Below are positions 1 to 9,651 of a DNA stretch of 45,760 nt, piece by piece. This stretch comes from JALZDI01 sp965653225 (lineage in GTDB: Bacteria; Actinomycetota; Actinomycetes; Propionibacteriales; Nocardioidaceae): the NCBI GenBank assembly GCA_965653225.1, contig CBFGZI010000014.1, forward strand, positions 1-45,760, read 5' to 3'. The notes under the pieces were generated by a model, which had not been told where the DNA came from, searched no databases, and was given only the letters and a program-made list of their open reading frames with translations. Both the position numbers and the translations under genes were made by a program. Position 1 is the stretch's first letter. Each line of letters opens with the position of its first letter.

Positions 1-602
1 TGGCATGGAATCTGACCGGTAGCTACGTGGAGACGTGCTCGTGTGAGCTGATGTGTCCGTGCAATCTCTCGTTCGACCACGGCGCCACCTATGACTTCTG
101 CCGCGTGACCCTGGTGTTCAACATCCGCGAGGGTCGGGTGGAGGACGTGGATATCGCCGGCCGCCGAGTCGCGCTGGTCGCGCACACCCCCAAGGTGATG
201 ACCGACGGGAACTGGCGGCTCGGGGTGTACGTCGACGACCAGGCGAGCGAGGAGCAGTTCGACAGGCTCGTTCAGGTGTTCAGCGGGCAGCTGGGCGGGC
301 CGATGGGGGCGCTCGCGCCTCTGGTCGGGGAGGTCGTCGGCGTGGAACGGGCGGCCATCGAGGTCGCCGATGACGGGCTGAGCCACAGCGTTCGCGTCGG
401 AGACACGATTGACTTCGAGATCGAGGACATCGTGCCCTTCGGTGTGGAGACCGGTGAGCCGGTGCGCTTCAACGGCATGTTCCACCCGGTCGGGTCCGAT
501 CTCACGATGGCTGAGGCCAAGCGCTCGCGCATCAACGCGTTCGGTATCTCCTACGAGGGCAAGACGGGTCTGTCCAAGTCCGAGTTCTCCTGGGCCGTGT
601 GA
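1..602 (+). CDS. DUF1326 domain-containing protein (5' end just outside the window)
   Basis: The open frame runs to the left edge. Read from base 3 it begins AWNLTGSYVETCSC, the usual N-terminus of DUF1326 proteins, and bases 1-2 (TG) look like the end of an ATG/GTG start, so only about one base is missing. A cysteine cluster CSCELMCPC near residues 11-20 suggests metal binding, which is inference because the family has no settled function. About 200 aa, usual for the family. It overlaps the next gene by four bases (GTGA), so the two are translationally coupled. DUF1326 and DUF2182 genes commonly sit side by side, which supports both calls. An internal GTG at 27 is also possible but would cut into the conserved N-terminus. 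Confidence 0.85.
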   Translation, partial: AWNLTGSYVETCSCELMCPCNLSFDHGATYDFCRVTLVFNIREGRVEDVDIAGRRVALVAHTPKVMTDGNWRLGVYVDDQASEEQFDRLVQVFSGQLGGPMGALAPLVGEVVGVERAAIEVADDGLSHSVRVGDTIDFEIEDIVPFGVETGEPVRFNGMFHPVGSDLTMAEAKRSRINAFGISYEGKTGLSKSEFSWAV

Positions 603-1411
603 CCTTGCCGGCGACAGGCTCGGACACGGCCGCCCTCACCGGTCTCACCCCTGCGTTCGCCGCGGTCCGTGCCCGGTTCGGGCTGGTGGTCGCCCTGTTC
701 GCGCTCGCCGCGTTGGGCTGGGTGTGGAGCGCTTTCCAGATGCGCGGTATGGATGACGGTGCATGGTCGAGCCTCGGCAGCCTTGGCTGGTTCCTCGGCG
801 TCTGGGTGGTGATGATGGCAGCGATGATGCTGCCGTCCGTGGCGCCGACGGTTGCGTTGTACGCACGCGCCACCAAGGCAAGCTCCCCACTGGCACCCTC
901 GCTCTTCGTCGGCGGCTACCTGCTCACGTGGACCGTTGCGGGCCTTGTCGCCTACGTCGTCGGCGTTCTCGCCTCCATGCTCGGGGACGTGCTCGCGTGG
1001 GACCACCTGGGCCGGCCCGTCGCCGCTGCCACCCTGGTCGCTGCCGCCGGCTACGAGCTCACCCCGCTGAAGAACATCTGCCTGGGCAAGTGCCGTAGCC
1101 CCCTCGGCGCGCTGTTGGGCTCGTGGCGAGGTGGTCGCACGGGCGCCGTGCAGATGGGTGCTCGCAACGGTGCGTGGTGCGTCGGCTGCTGCTGGGCCCT
1201 GATGGCCTCGCTGTTCGCCCTCGGTGTGATGAGCGTGTCATGGATGGCGCTCGTGGCCGGGATCATCGCGATGGAGAAGACCCTGCCCTGGCGGCGCGGC
1301 CTCACCTATGGCACGGCAGCGCTGCTGTTCGCCCTCGGCATCGTCCTGCTGGTCGCGCCACACGTGCTACCGGCCTTCACCATCCCTTCCGGCGACACCA
1401 TGATGGGCTGA
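599..1411 (+). CDS. DUF2182 family integral membrane protein
   Basis: 270 aa with about six or seven hydrophobic segments. The family signatures are visible: MMAAMMLPS near residue 80, YELTPLK followed by CLGKCR near residue 155, and GCCWALM near residue 200. DUF2182 proteins are described as predicted metal-binding membrane proteins. The Met, Cys and His content of the conserved stretches fits that, but the substrate is not known. The GTG start overlaps the stop of the DUF1326 gene, so the pair is one operon and probably works together at the membrane. Confidence 0.88.
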   Translation: MTLPATGSDTAALTGLTPAFAAVRARFGLVVALFALAALGWVWSAFQMRGMDDGAWSSLGSLGWFLGVWVVMMAAMMLPSVAPTVALYARATKASSPLAPSLFVGGYLLTWTVAGLVAYVVGVLASMLGDVLAWDHLGRPVAAATLVAAAGYELTPLKNICLGKCRSPLGALLGSWRGGRTGAVQMGARNGAWCVGCCWALMASLFALGVMSVSWMALVAGIIAMEKTLPWRRGLTYGTAALLFALGIVLLVAPHVLPAFTIPSGDTMMG

Positions 1412-1592
1412 CCTCCCGGCGGCGTCGGGTGCATGCGTACGGAGGTGCTCATTCGACACCCGGGGCAACCGGCCGGGAGTAACGTCGGTTCGAGAGTTGC
1501 ACGAGAACCGGCGACTGCTGTCGCAGGCTCGGCATGCGCGGCCCGGCGGTGGCCCACGGGCTTCTGGCGTTCCGCGGGGGAGGGGATGCCAC

Positions 1593-2864
<1,272 letters not shown>

Positions 2865-2931
2865 CGCGCAGCGTCGAACCGTTCCTCGCTTGGAGCATGG
2901 CTGAGAGCGGCCGCCCGGTCGGTCGCAGGCT

Positions 2932-3153
2932 CTAGCCAGGAGTCGCGCAGCAGGTCATGGACACGTCCGAGGCGCGGACGCGCGAGCGTGGGACCCAGGC
3001 GGTGGCGTCGGCGCCCCCGCTGTGTCGATCGATGATGAGCACGACATAGCTGTCCTGCCTGGTTCTGCGCACGCCGAGCGCCACGGCCTGGCGCCATTCG
3101 TGTTCCTTGCGGTAGCACACGATCACCGGCGGGTCGAAATAGCGAGTGGTCAC
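2932..3153 (-). CDS. Small hypothetical protein
   Basis: 73 aa from a GTG start with only a weak G-rich ribosome site. I do not recognise it. Composition is protein-like: it contains VIVCYRKEHEWRQAVALG and YVVLIIDR, and Arg is not as over-represented as in shadow frames. It lies tail to tail with the M23 lipoprotein. A stretch further upstream on the same strand (3205-3310) resembles the end of an XRE/HipB-type repressor but has no intact frame. A real but uncharacterised gene or a leftover are both possible. Confidence 0.35.
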   Translation of the reverse strand: MTTRYFDPPVIVCYRKEHEWRQAVALGVRRTRQDSYVVLIIDRHSGGADATAWVPRSRVRASDVSMTCCATPG

Positions 3154-3622
3154 GGTTTGCCCAACCCCCTTGGTTCCTTGCGACTGCCCGCCACGAAGCG
3201 CCAGCGACCTGCTCGGCCGGGGCTGCCGGCTGAAACTTCAACTTCAGCCCCAGCATGCTCGCCACCCGCAATAGCGAGATCGGACCAGGGGGCGGCGAGG
3301 AAAGGCGCTCACTATCGCCGCCGTCAACGACACGTTTCGGCTACGCGCAGTCTCGGCACCATCCCGGGGTTCACCAGGTCTTTGAACGTCAGTACGACGA
3401 TAAGGGCACCGTTTACTGACGCGGGCCGGACCGCCGCCCCGACCGTATGGCGGTGAAAACCGAGCGCCCCGCCGTCGTATGGTCCGGGCCGCACTCCTGG
3501 GCCCCCCGACGGCGGGGTCGCCGGGCCCCACTCGCCATGCACTCGTGGGGCTCATCTGGCCGCGCTGGAAGGCCAGATATGAACCCTGATACCCCGCGGC
3601 TGTTGCAACATCCACAGACTTT

Positions 3623-3703
3623 GGTCCCGAGACGTCTCGGACCAGCCCCGGGACCACGCGGCGTAAACAGCCGGACGAAGTCCCCGGGTCCGACAGGTCG
3701 GAC
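3623..3703 (+). promoter_or_regulatory. Two dyads in the leader of the amidase gene
   Basis: The 627-base stretch 3154-3780 holds no gene I can support. Near its end are a near-perfect palindrome at 3623-3643 (CGAGACGTCTCG core flanked by GGTC/GACC) and a perfect 7-bp inverted repeat at 3688-3703 (GTCCGAC-AG-GTCGGAC). Both lie within 160 bases of the amidase start and could be operators or RNA hairpins. I looked for the conserved blocks of the ydaO/c-di-AMP riboswitch, which often precedes such genes in actinomycetes, and did not find them. Confidence 0.35.
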
Positions 3704-3780
3704 ATGGGCCGCAGTTGAATCATGAACTTTCGGACAGCGCTGTTCACGCCGGTTTCACGGTTCGCGCTGACCGTGCGAGA

Positions 3781-5139
3781 GTGCCCAAACACCTGTCGCG
3801 CCGATCCGTGTTGTCAGGCGCAGTCGTCTCGTCCATGAACCTGTTGCTGATGCCGCTGTCGGCCACCGCCGCCAACGCGGCGGGTAGCAGCAGTACGTTG
3901 ATCCAGCCGCAGCGCTCGGGCATGTCCCGGCAGGCTGCCGTGCTGCTTGCACCGAGGACCGCCACTCCGGTGACCCCGCAGGTTCAGCAGTTCCGAATCG
4001 CCGCACCCACGCCCGGGAGCAACGTCACGCTGAGCGCACCCCAGCGCTGCAGCGGCTTCGCCCTGGTGGGCGCCACCTGGGCCGGCGCCCTGCCGACCGG
4101 GCTGGGCATCGCCGTTCGCACCCAAAGCGGCGGCGTCTGGTCGTCGTGGACGGACCTGACCCTCGACGCCGCCGACCACGGGCCCAACCCGGGCTCGGCC
4201 GAGGCCAGGAGCGCCCGCCCCGCATCGCACCCCCTCGTCGTCGGCAACGTCGACCAGGTCCAGATGCGCGCCACCAGCCCCACCGGACAGCTCCCGCGCG
4301 GGCTCCGGCTCGCCGTGGTGGACCCCGGAACCAGTCCCGCCGACGCCCACCCCGTTGTCCAGCAGGGCTTCGCCGCCCCGGCGACCGCGTCCGTGATCGG
4401 GCGGGCGCACCGGCCGAAGATCCGCAGCCGCGCCGCGTGGGGGGCCAACGAAGCCCTGCGCACCCGGCTGCCGACGTTTGGCATCGTGCGCGCCGGTTTC
4501 GTGCACCACACGGTCAACGTCAACGACTACACACGTGCCGACGTGCCTGCAATCATCCGCGGCATCTACGCCTTCCACACCCAGGTCAACGGCTGGAGCG
4601 ACATCGGCTACAACTTCCTCGTCGACCGGTTCGGCCGGATCTGGGAGGGACGCTTCGGCGGCGTGGCGCGCAACGTGATCGGCGCACACACGCTCGGCTA
4701 CAACGACGTCGCGTTCGCGATGTCGGCGATCGGCAACTTCCAGATCGCACAGCCCTCACCGGAGATCGTGCACGCGTACGGCCGGCTGATGGCCTGGAAG
4801 CTGGGCATAAACAACGTGCACGCGGGCTCGCAGCACGCGGTGCTGCACGGCAAGGTGTTCCGGGCGATCAGCGGACACCGCGATGCCGAAGCGACGCTGT
4901 GCCCAGGTGTCTTCCTGTACGACAAGATCCCGAACATCCGGAGGATCGCCGTCAGGAGACAGCTAGGCCAGCCCGCACCCGCTCCCACGCCGAGCACTCC
5001 GCCGAGCACTCCGCCGAAAACACCGTCGAGCACACCGCCGAAGCCGGCTCACAAGCCCGCGCACAAACCGGCGCACAAGAAGCCCGTGCACAAGAAGCCC
5101 GTGCGCAAGCCGCTGCACAAGCACCGCGGGCGCGGATAA
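3781..5139 (+). CDS. Tat-exported N-acetylmuramoyl-L-alanine amidase, PGRP/amidase_2 domain
   Basis: 452 aa from the GTG at 3781, chosen because it gives a compact twin-arginine signal (SRRSVLSG, then a hydrophobic run to ATAANA). A TTG at 3715 is an alternative. After a beta-rich spacer domain the PGRP fold begins at RAAWGANEALR. Zinc ligands are visible: H242 or H243 (FVHHT), H366 (GHRDA) and C374 (LCPG), which is the catalytic set of T7-lysozyme-type amidases that cut the MurNAc-L-Ala bond. The C-terminus is a Pro/Thr linker followed by KPAH/KKPVHK repeats, a strongly basic tail that should bind anionic wall polymers. It stands alone, with two dyads upstream. Confidence 0.9.
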   Translation: MPKHLSRRSVLSGAVVSSMNLLLMPLSATAANAAGSSSTLIQPQRSGMSRQAAVLLAPRTATPVTPQVQQFRIAAPTPGSNVTLSAPQRCSGFALVGATWAGALPTGLGIAVRTQSGGVWSSWTDLTLDAADHGPNPGSAEARSARPASHPLVVGNVDQVQMRATSPTGQLPRGLRLAVVDPGTSPADAHPVVQQGFAAPATASVIGRAHRPKIRSRAAWGANEALRTRLPTFGIVRAGFVHHTVNVNDYTRADVPAIIRGIYAFHTQVNGWSDIGYNFLVDRFGRIWEGRFGGVARNVIGAHTLGYNDVAFAMSAIGNFQIAQPSPEIVHAYGRLMAWKLGINNVHAGSQHAVLHGKVFRAISGHRDAEATLCPGVFLYDKIPNIRRIAVRRQLGQPAPAPTPSTPPSTPPKTPSSTPPKPAHKPAHKPAHKKPVHKKPVRKPLHKHRGRG

Positions 5140-5187
5140 GGCTCGGGCGCGCGGCGACCGCGGCGCAGAAGGGCAGCGGGCCGGCTA

Positions 5188-5209
5188 CGGCGGCAAGCCC
5201 TTACCGCCG
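5188..5209. terminator. Hairpin between convergent genes
   Basis: CGGCGG and CCGCCG form a 6-bp stem around a 10-base loop, exactly between the ends of the amidase gene and the small membrane-protein gene. There is no T-run, as usual in high-GC genomes. A bidirectional terminator is inferred from position only. Confidence 0.4.
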
Positions 5210-5214
5210 GTCGT

Positions 5215-5403
5215 TCATCTGCGGCCGCGGTAACGCCATCGCGTCGGCAGGTACGGCTTGAGGCTCTGCCAGATGGACTGGCGGTTCGGGCTCGCGCGCT
5301 GCTGCAGGCTGTCCTCGAGCCAGGCCATGAAGAGTGGCAGGCAGAAGAGGAGCGCGATGACGCCGCCGATGAGCTCCAGCGACTGGTCGAGGTCTTGCGT
5401 CAC
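5215..5403 (-). CDS. Small single-pass membrane protein
   Basis: 62 aa from a GTG start with a strong ribosome site (GAGGAGAAG, 5409-5417 read on the minus strand), which decides the start. The layout is a short acidic N-terminus (VTQDLDQSLE), one hydrophobic segment (LIGGVIALLFCLPLFMAWL, residues 11-29) and a basic tail ending RWRYRGRR, so the C-terminus is probably cytosolic. I do not recognise a family. A perfect 11-bp inverted repeat sits directly upstream of the ribosome site. Confidence 0.6.
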   Translation of the reverse strand: MTQDLDQSLELIGGVIALLFCLPLFMAWLEDSLQQRASPNRQSIWQSLKPYLPTRWRYRGRR

Positions 5404-5418
5404 GACGGACTTCTCCTC

Positions 5419-5450
5419 ATGTGTGCGACCGGCGACAGTGTCGCACACAT
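5419..5450 (-). promoter_or_regulatory. Perfect 11-bp inverted repeat in the leader of the small membrane protein
   Basis: ATGTGTGCGAC (5419-5429) and GTCGCACACAT (5440-5450) are exact inverted copies around 10 bases. The repeat abuts the ribosome site of the gene ending at 5215. It could be a repressor operator, or an RNA hairpin controlling access to the ribosome site. Confidence 0.5.
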
Positions 5451-5491
5451 GGCTTGCCAGACCGTGACAAGCGGCGTGGGGCGAAGTGCGA

Positions 5492-5602
5492 CCGCCGCTG
5501 GCACGTCGCGCGAGGACCCAGGAAATCACGGTCATCGCCGAAGGCAACACCTCTAAGCAGATCGTCGAGCCGCTGAATATCGGCATCAAGACGCAGTTGT
5601 GA
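5492..5602 (+). pseudogene. Remnant of a LuxR/NarL-type DNA-binding domain
   Basis: The frame reads PPLARRARTQEITVIAEG then NTSKQIVEPLNIGIKTQL and a TGA stop. This follows the LuxR helix-turn-helix pattern (LTxRExEVLxLIAEGxxxKQIAxxLxIxxKT) but stops right after the recognition helix. It has no receiver domain, no start and a degraded beginning, so it is a gene fragment. It suggests that a response regulator once lay between the small membrane protein and the tricorn protease gene. Confidence 0.5.
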
Positions 5603-5701
5603 GTGACGCCGTGCAGAGCATGGCTCGCAGGTGTGCGCGGCATGCGAATGCCCGCAAAACCGCGTCGAGCGGCCGGCTCTATGCCGATAAGGTCGGGTGC
5701 C

Positions 5702-8700
5702 ATGACCGCGGACCACTATGTGAGGTACCCGCACGTGCGCGGCGGGCTGGTGACCTTCGTCGCCGAGGACGATGTGTGGCTGGGCAGCACCGACGGCGGC
5801 CGGGCCTACCGCGTAAGCAGCGACCACGTGCCGGCGGCGACCCCTCGGCTCTCGCCGAACGGGTCGATGGTGGCCTGGACGGCCCGACGCGGTACGGCCA
5901 GCGAGGTTTATGTCGCTCCGACCGAGGGCGGGGTGTCCAGGCAGCTGACGTTCTGGGGCAAGCCCGGTACGCAGGTCTCGGGGTGGGTCTCCGACGACGA
6001 GGTGCTCGTGCTGAGCGCGACGGGCGAGGGCGACCGCGCCCGGATGTACGCGCACGCGGTCGCGGTCGACGGCGGTCCGAGCCGCCGGCTTCCGTACGGG
6101 TGGGCAGGTGACCTGGCGTTCGGCCCCACCGGCGGTGTCCTGCTTTCGACGTACTTCTGGACAGAGCCGGCTCGTTGGAAGCGCTACCGTGGTGGTACCG
6201 CGTCACAGCTGTGGCTCGACCTCGACGGCGGCGGCAGCTTCGAGCGGATCTTCGCCGACCTGCCGTCGATCCTGGCCTCTCCGGTGTGGGTGACGGCCCC
6301 GGACGGGACGCAGCGCATCGGGTTCTGCTCCGACCACCAGGGTCGTGGACAGCTCTACAGCGCGGTGGTGGACAACGGCGTCCCGTCCACCGAAGACCTG
6401 ACTCGTCATACCGACGGCGACTTCTACGCGCGACACGCGAGCAGCGACGGACGCCAGGTGGTCTACTGCGCCGGCGGCGACATGTATCTGCTCGACTCCC
6501 TCGACACCGGCACGGAGCCGCGTCGGCTGGCCGTGCGTCTGGGCAGCAGCCGTCCTCTGCTACAGCCCCGGCGTGTCAAAGTGACGAAGAACCTGGAGAC
6601 CATCAGCACCGACCGCTCCGGCAGGGCGTCGGCGATCGAGTCGCGCGGCACGATCAGCTGGGTCAGTCATCGTGACGGGCCGGTGCGAGCCCTCGCCGCC
6701 GGTTCCGACGTCCGGCGGCGCCTGCCCGTGGTCCTCGCCGACCGGCGCGTGGGCTGGGTGACCGACGAAAACGGCGACGACGCCGTGGAGGTCCTCGACC
6801 TCGACAAGCCGGACGCCCTCCCGCGGACGTTGCTCGCCCCCGGTCAGGCCGGGCGCGTGCTGGAGATGGCCGCTTCCCCGGACGGGCGTCAGGTCGCGCT
6901 GGCGACCCACGACGGCCGAGTGCTCTCCTGCGAGGTCCCGCAGGAGGGCATCGACGGCCCGGTGGAGCCGCGAGAGCTCGACGCGACGACCGGTGACATG
7001 TCCGGGCTGTCGTTCTCCCCCGACTCGCGGTGGCTGGCCTGGTCGGCCTCGGGGCCCCGCCCATGGGAGGACCCCGCGCCCCGGCCGCTGCGCCAGGTCA
7101 AGATGGCCGACCTCACGACGGGTCAGGTCTTTCCCGTCACGTCCCTTCGCTTCACCGACACCGAGCCGGTGTTCACCCTCGACGGCAGGCATCTGGCGTT
7201 CCTGTCCGTACGCAGCCTCGACCCCGTATACGACGCGTTCTCGTTCGATCTCTCGTTTCCGGGTGGCTGCCGCCCCTACGTCGTGCCCCTGGCCAGCGAC
7301 ACGGCATCGCCGTTCCAGCCCATGGTGGGCGGCCGGCCGGTCGGAGCGACGAATGACTCGTCCGACGCGGAAACAACTGAGCCCACGACACGCGTGGACG
7401 TCGAGGGTCTCGAGCAGCGCCTGGTCGCGGTACCGGTCGAAGGCGGTCGGTACTCGCACCTGGCCGCCGTCAAGGACGGTCTGGCGTGGTCACGTGAACC
7501 GCTGCTCGGCCAGCTCGGTGATGACCTGCCGAACCTCGACGGCGAGCGGGACCGTGCCCGCGTCGAGCACTTCGACCTGCGCACGTCCAAGCTGCAGACG
7601 CTCGTCGCCCAGGCCGACCGCTTCGTCGCCACCAGCGACGGAAGCCGGCTGGTCGTGCTCGACCGGGACAAGCTGAGTGTCGTGCCCTCCGACCGGCCGT
7701 CTGGCAACGAGGGTGCCGACGGTGCGGACGTCGTACAGGTTGATCTCGACCGAGCGGGAGTCGAGGTCGACCCGCAGGCGGAGTGGCGGCAGATGTACGA
7801 CGAGGCATGGCGGCTCATGCGCGACCACTTCTGGCGCGCGGATATGGGCGGCGTCGACTGGGCTGCGGCGCGGGAGCGTTACCTGCCGCTGCTGAACCGG
7901 ATCGGCTCGCACGACGACCTGGTCGACCTCATCTGGGAGATGCAGGGTGAGCTGGGGAGCTCGCACGCCTACTGCATCCCGCCCCAGGATGAGGCCGACT
8001 CGGCACGGCGGCAGGGCCTGCTCGGCGCGGACCTGGAGCTCTCCGATGGCGAGTGGCGTATCGCGCGTGTCGTCCCGGGTGAGGCCTCGGACCGGCGAGC
8101 CCGCTCGCCGCTGCTGGCGCCCGGCATCGGAGCCGGTGCGGGCGACGCCATCGTCGCCGTCGACGGACGACCGACGAGCCGCACCAGAGGCCCGCTGTCG
8201 TTGCTCGTCGGGGCGGCCAACAAGCCCGTCGAGCTCACCTTGCGACCTCGTGACCGCGACGACCTTCGCCGGGTCGTGGTCGTGCCGTTGGCCGATGAGA
8301 CGCCGCTGCGCTACCAGGACTGGGTCAACGGTCGCCGTGCGTACGTGCACGAGCGCACTGGGGACAGGGTCGGCTACCTGCACGTGCCCGACATGATGTC
8401 GGCGGGATGGGCGCAGCTGCATCGTGACCTGCGCACCGAGCTCACCCGCGACGCGGTCATCGTCGACGTCCGCAGCAACGGCGGCGGCCACACCTCGCAG
8501 CTGGTTGTGGAGAAGCTGGCCCGCAGGATCATCGGGTGGAACGTCGTGCGGGGATACAGCCCCGACTCCTATCCCAGTGACGCCCGCCGCGGCCCGATGG
8601 TGACCATCGCCGACATGTACGCCGGTTCTGACGGTGACATCATCACCGCGGCCATCCAGTCACTGGGGCTGGGTCCGGTCGTGGGCACCCGCACCTGGGG

Positions 8701-8956
8701 TGGCGTCATCGGCATCGACGGCCGTTACAAGCTTGTCGACGGCACCATGGTGACCCAGCCGAGGTACTCGTTCTGGTTCGACAGGTTCGGCTGGGGGATC
8801 GAGAACTACGGCGTGGACCCCGACGTCGAGGTCCCGGTCGCGCCGCAGGACAGGGTGTCCGACCGCGACGTACAGCTCGACCATGCCCTCGACCTCGTGC
8901 AACGCCTGCTGAACGAGACGCCCCCTCAGGAGCCGCCGCCGCTGCCCGACCTCTGA
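5702..8956 (+). CDS. Tricorn protease homolog (S41 family)
   Basis: 1084 aa from the ATG at 5702, about the length of tricorn proteases. The N-terminal two thirds shows repeated beta-propeller blades with WD40/TolB-like phrases (FSPDSRWLAWS, SPNGSMVAW), then a helical segment, a PDZ domain (around residues 800-880) and the C2 catalytic domain. The catalytic tetrad is visible: S754-H755 (SSHAY), nucleophile S976 (YAGSDGD) and E1034 (GIENYG), matching the spacing in Thermoplasma tricorn. It should degrade peptides released by the proteasome or other proteases, in the cytosol. It is monocistronic, and a TetR gene converges from the other side. An alternative in-frame ATG lies at 5681. Confidence 0.93.
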   Translation: MTADHYVRYPHVRGGLVTFVAEDDVWLGSTDGGRAYRVSSDHVPAATPRLSPNGSMVAWTARRGTASEVYVAPTEGGVSRQLTFWGKPGTQVSGWVSDDEVLVLSATGEGDRARMYAHAVAVDGGPSRRLPYGWAGDLAFGPTGGVLLSTYFWTEPARWKRYRGGTASQLWLDLDGGGSFERIFADLPSILASPVWVTAPDGTQRIGFCSDHQGRGQLYSAVVDNGVPSTEDLTRHTDGDFYARHASSDGRQVVYCAGGDMYLLDSLDTGTEPRRLAVRLGSSRPLLQPRRVKVTKNLETISTDRSGRASAIESRGTISWVSHRDGPVRALAAGSDVRRRLPVVLADRRVGWVTDENGDDAVEVLDLDKPDALPRTLLAPGQAGRVLEMAASPDGRQVALATHDGRVLSCEVPQEGIDGPVEPRELDATTGDMSGLSFSPDSRWLAWSASGPRPWEDPAPRPLRQVKMADLTTGQVFPVTSLRFTDTEPVFTLDGRHLAFLSVRSLDPVYDAFSFDLSFPGGCRPYVVPLASDTASPFQPMVGGRPVGATNDSSDAETTEPTTRVDVEGLEQRLVAVPVEGGRYSHLAAVKDGLAWSREPLLGQLGDDLPNLDGERDRARVEHFDLRTSKLQTLVAQADRFVATSDGSRLVVLDRDKLSVVPSDRPSGNEGADGADVVQVDLDRAGVEVDPQAEWRQMYDEAWRLMRDHFWRADMGGVDWAAARERYLPLLNRIGSHDDLVDLIWEMQGELGSSHAYCIPPQDEADSARRQGLLGADLELSDGEWRIARVVPGEASDRRARSPLLAPGIGAGAGDAIVAVDGRPTSRTRGPLSLLVGAANKPVELTLRPRDRDDLRRVVVVPLADETPLRYQDWVNGRRAYVHERTGDRVGYLHVPDMMSAGWAQLHRDLRTELTRDAVIVDVRSNGGGHTSQLVVEKLARRIIGWNVVRGYSPDSYPSDARRGPMVTIADMYAGSDGDIITAAIQSLGLGPVVGTRTWGGVIGIDGRYKLVDGTMVTQPRYSFWFDRFGWGIENYGVDPDVEVPVAPQDRVSDRDVQLDHALDLVQRLLNETPPQEPPPLPDL

Positions 8957-8972
8957 CGCCCGCTGGGTCGCG

Positions 8973-9554
8973 TCACGGCAGGAGGTCGAGCGCCACCTTG
9001 CGTGCCGCGGCCAGGATCTCCTCGTCGGGCGCGTCGATGTCGACCCCGGCCATCCCCGCCATGTTGATCGACATCAGGGCCATCCGGACGCGCAGCTGGG
9101 CCTCCACCGTCGCCTGCGGGGGTGCGAGCATCCCGTACAGCTGTTCGACCAGCGCCATCATGTCCTGCTGGCCGTCGGCGTCGTGGTAGAGGTCGTGGAT
9201 CACGCGCCGGTTGGCCATCATGAACCGGAACAGCGCCAGCCCGTTGGCCTGCATGATGTCGCTCCAGCGGAGCAGCACGTCGCGGCGCAGGCCGGGAGTG
9301 ACCTTCTGCTGTCGCGCCCAGGACACCAGTTCCGCGACCTGGCCGAGGAGGTCGTGCAGCAGCTCGCGGACGATCGCCTCCTTGGAGTCGAAGTGGTAGT
9401 ACAGCGCCGGTTTGGTGATCCCGAGGTGCTCGGCGATCTCGCGCATCGAGGTGGCCTCGTACCCCTTCTCGGCGAACAGCCGCAGCGCCACGATCGGGAT
9501 CCGCTCCTTCGTGGTGGGTGCCGATTCCGCCGAGGGGTCAGGGAGGCTGCTCAT
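8973..9554 (-). CDS. TetR/AcrR family transcriptional regulator
   Basis: 193 aa. The N-terminal helix-turn-helix (residues about 15-60: ALRLFAEKGYEATSMREIAE, then HLGITKPALYYHFDSKEAI) is typical TetR. The C-terminal ligand domain is divergent. The gene is transcribed away from the DHA2 exporter, with two matching dyads in the 97-base gap. A promoter TTACCG-17-TATGCT for this gene would have its -35 inside the first dyad, so it probably represses both itself and the exporter until a drug-like ligand binds. Confidence 0.92.
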   Translation of the reverse strand: MSSLPDPSAESAPTTKERIPIVALRLFAEKGYEATSMREIAEHLGITKPALYYHFDSKEAIVRELLHDLLGQVAELVSWARQQKVTPGLRRDVLLRWSDIMQANGLALFRFMMANRRVIHDLYHDADGQQDMMALVEQLYGMLAPPQATVEAQLRVRMALMSINMAGMAGVDIDAPDEEILAAARKVALDLLP

Positions 9555-9571
9555 GGCCTCAGCATAACCGC

Positions 9572-9621
9572 TTGCTAACCGACCGGTAAGTCAAGTACGA
9601 TACTGACCGACCGGTAAGTCA
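9572..9621 (+). promoter_or_regulatory. Paired TetR operators and exporter promoter
   Basis: Two 18-bp dyads, TAACCGACCGGTAAGTCA (9576-9593) and TGACCGACCGGTAAGTCA (9604-9621), are centred 28 bp apart and share a 16-base direct repeat. A promoter for the exporter, TTGCTA (9572-9577) 18 bp from TACGAT (9596-9601), is covered by the first dyad and followed by the second. This is the standard arrangement for TetR repression. Confidence 0.75.
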
Positions 9622-9651
9622 GAGCCCTGCGGCCCGAGGAAAGGTCTTCGG

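Noticed and set aside
3205..3310. Possible end of an XRE/HipB repressor on the minus strand (ISLLRVASMLGLKLKF)
   Set aside because: The phrase fits the end of such domains, but the upstream codons do not form a helix-turn-helix and no stop follows. Too weak to list as a feature.
3154..3780. c-di-AMP (ydaO) riboswitch before the amidase gene
   Set aside because: Conserved blocks such as CAGCTAACC and the GGGGGA/GGGGTGAATC pattern are not present.
3814..4689. Long minus-strand open frame opposite the amidase gene
   Set aside because: Gly/Ala/Arg-rich shadow of a high-GC gene, with no ribosome site or family match.
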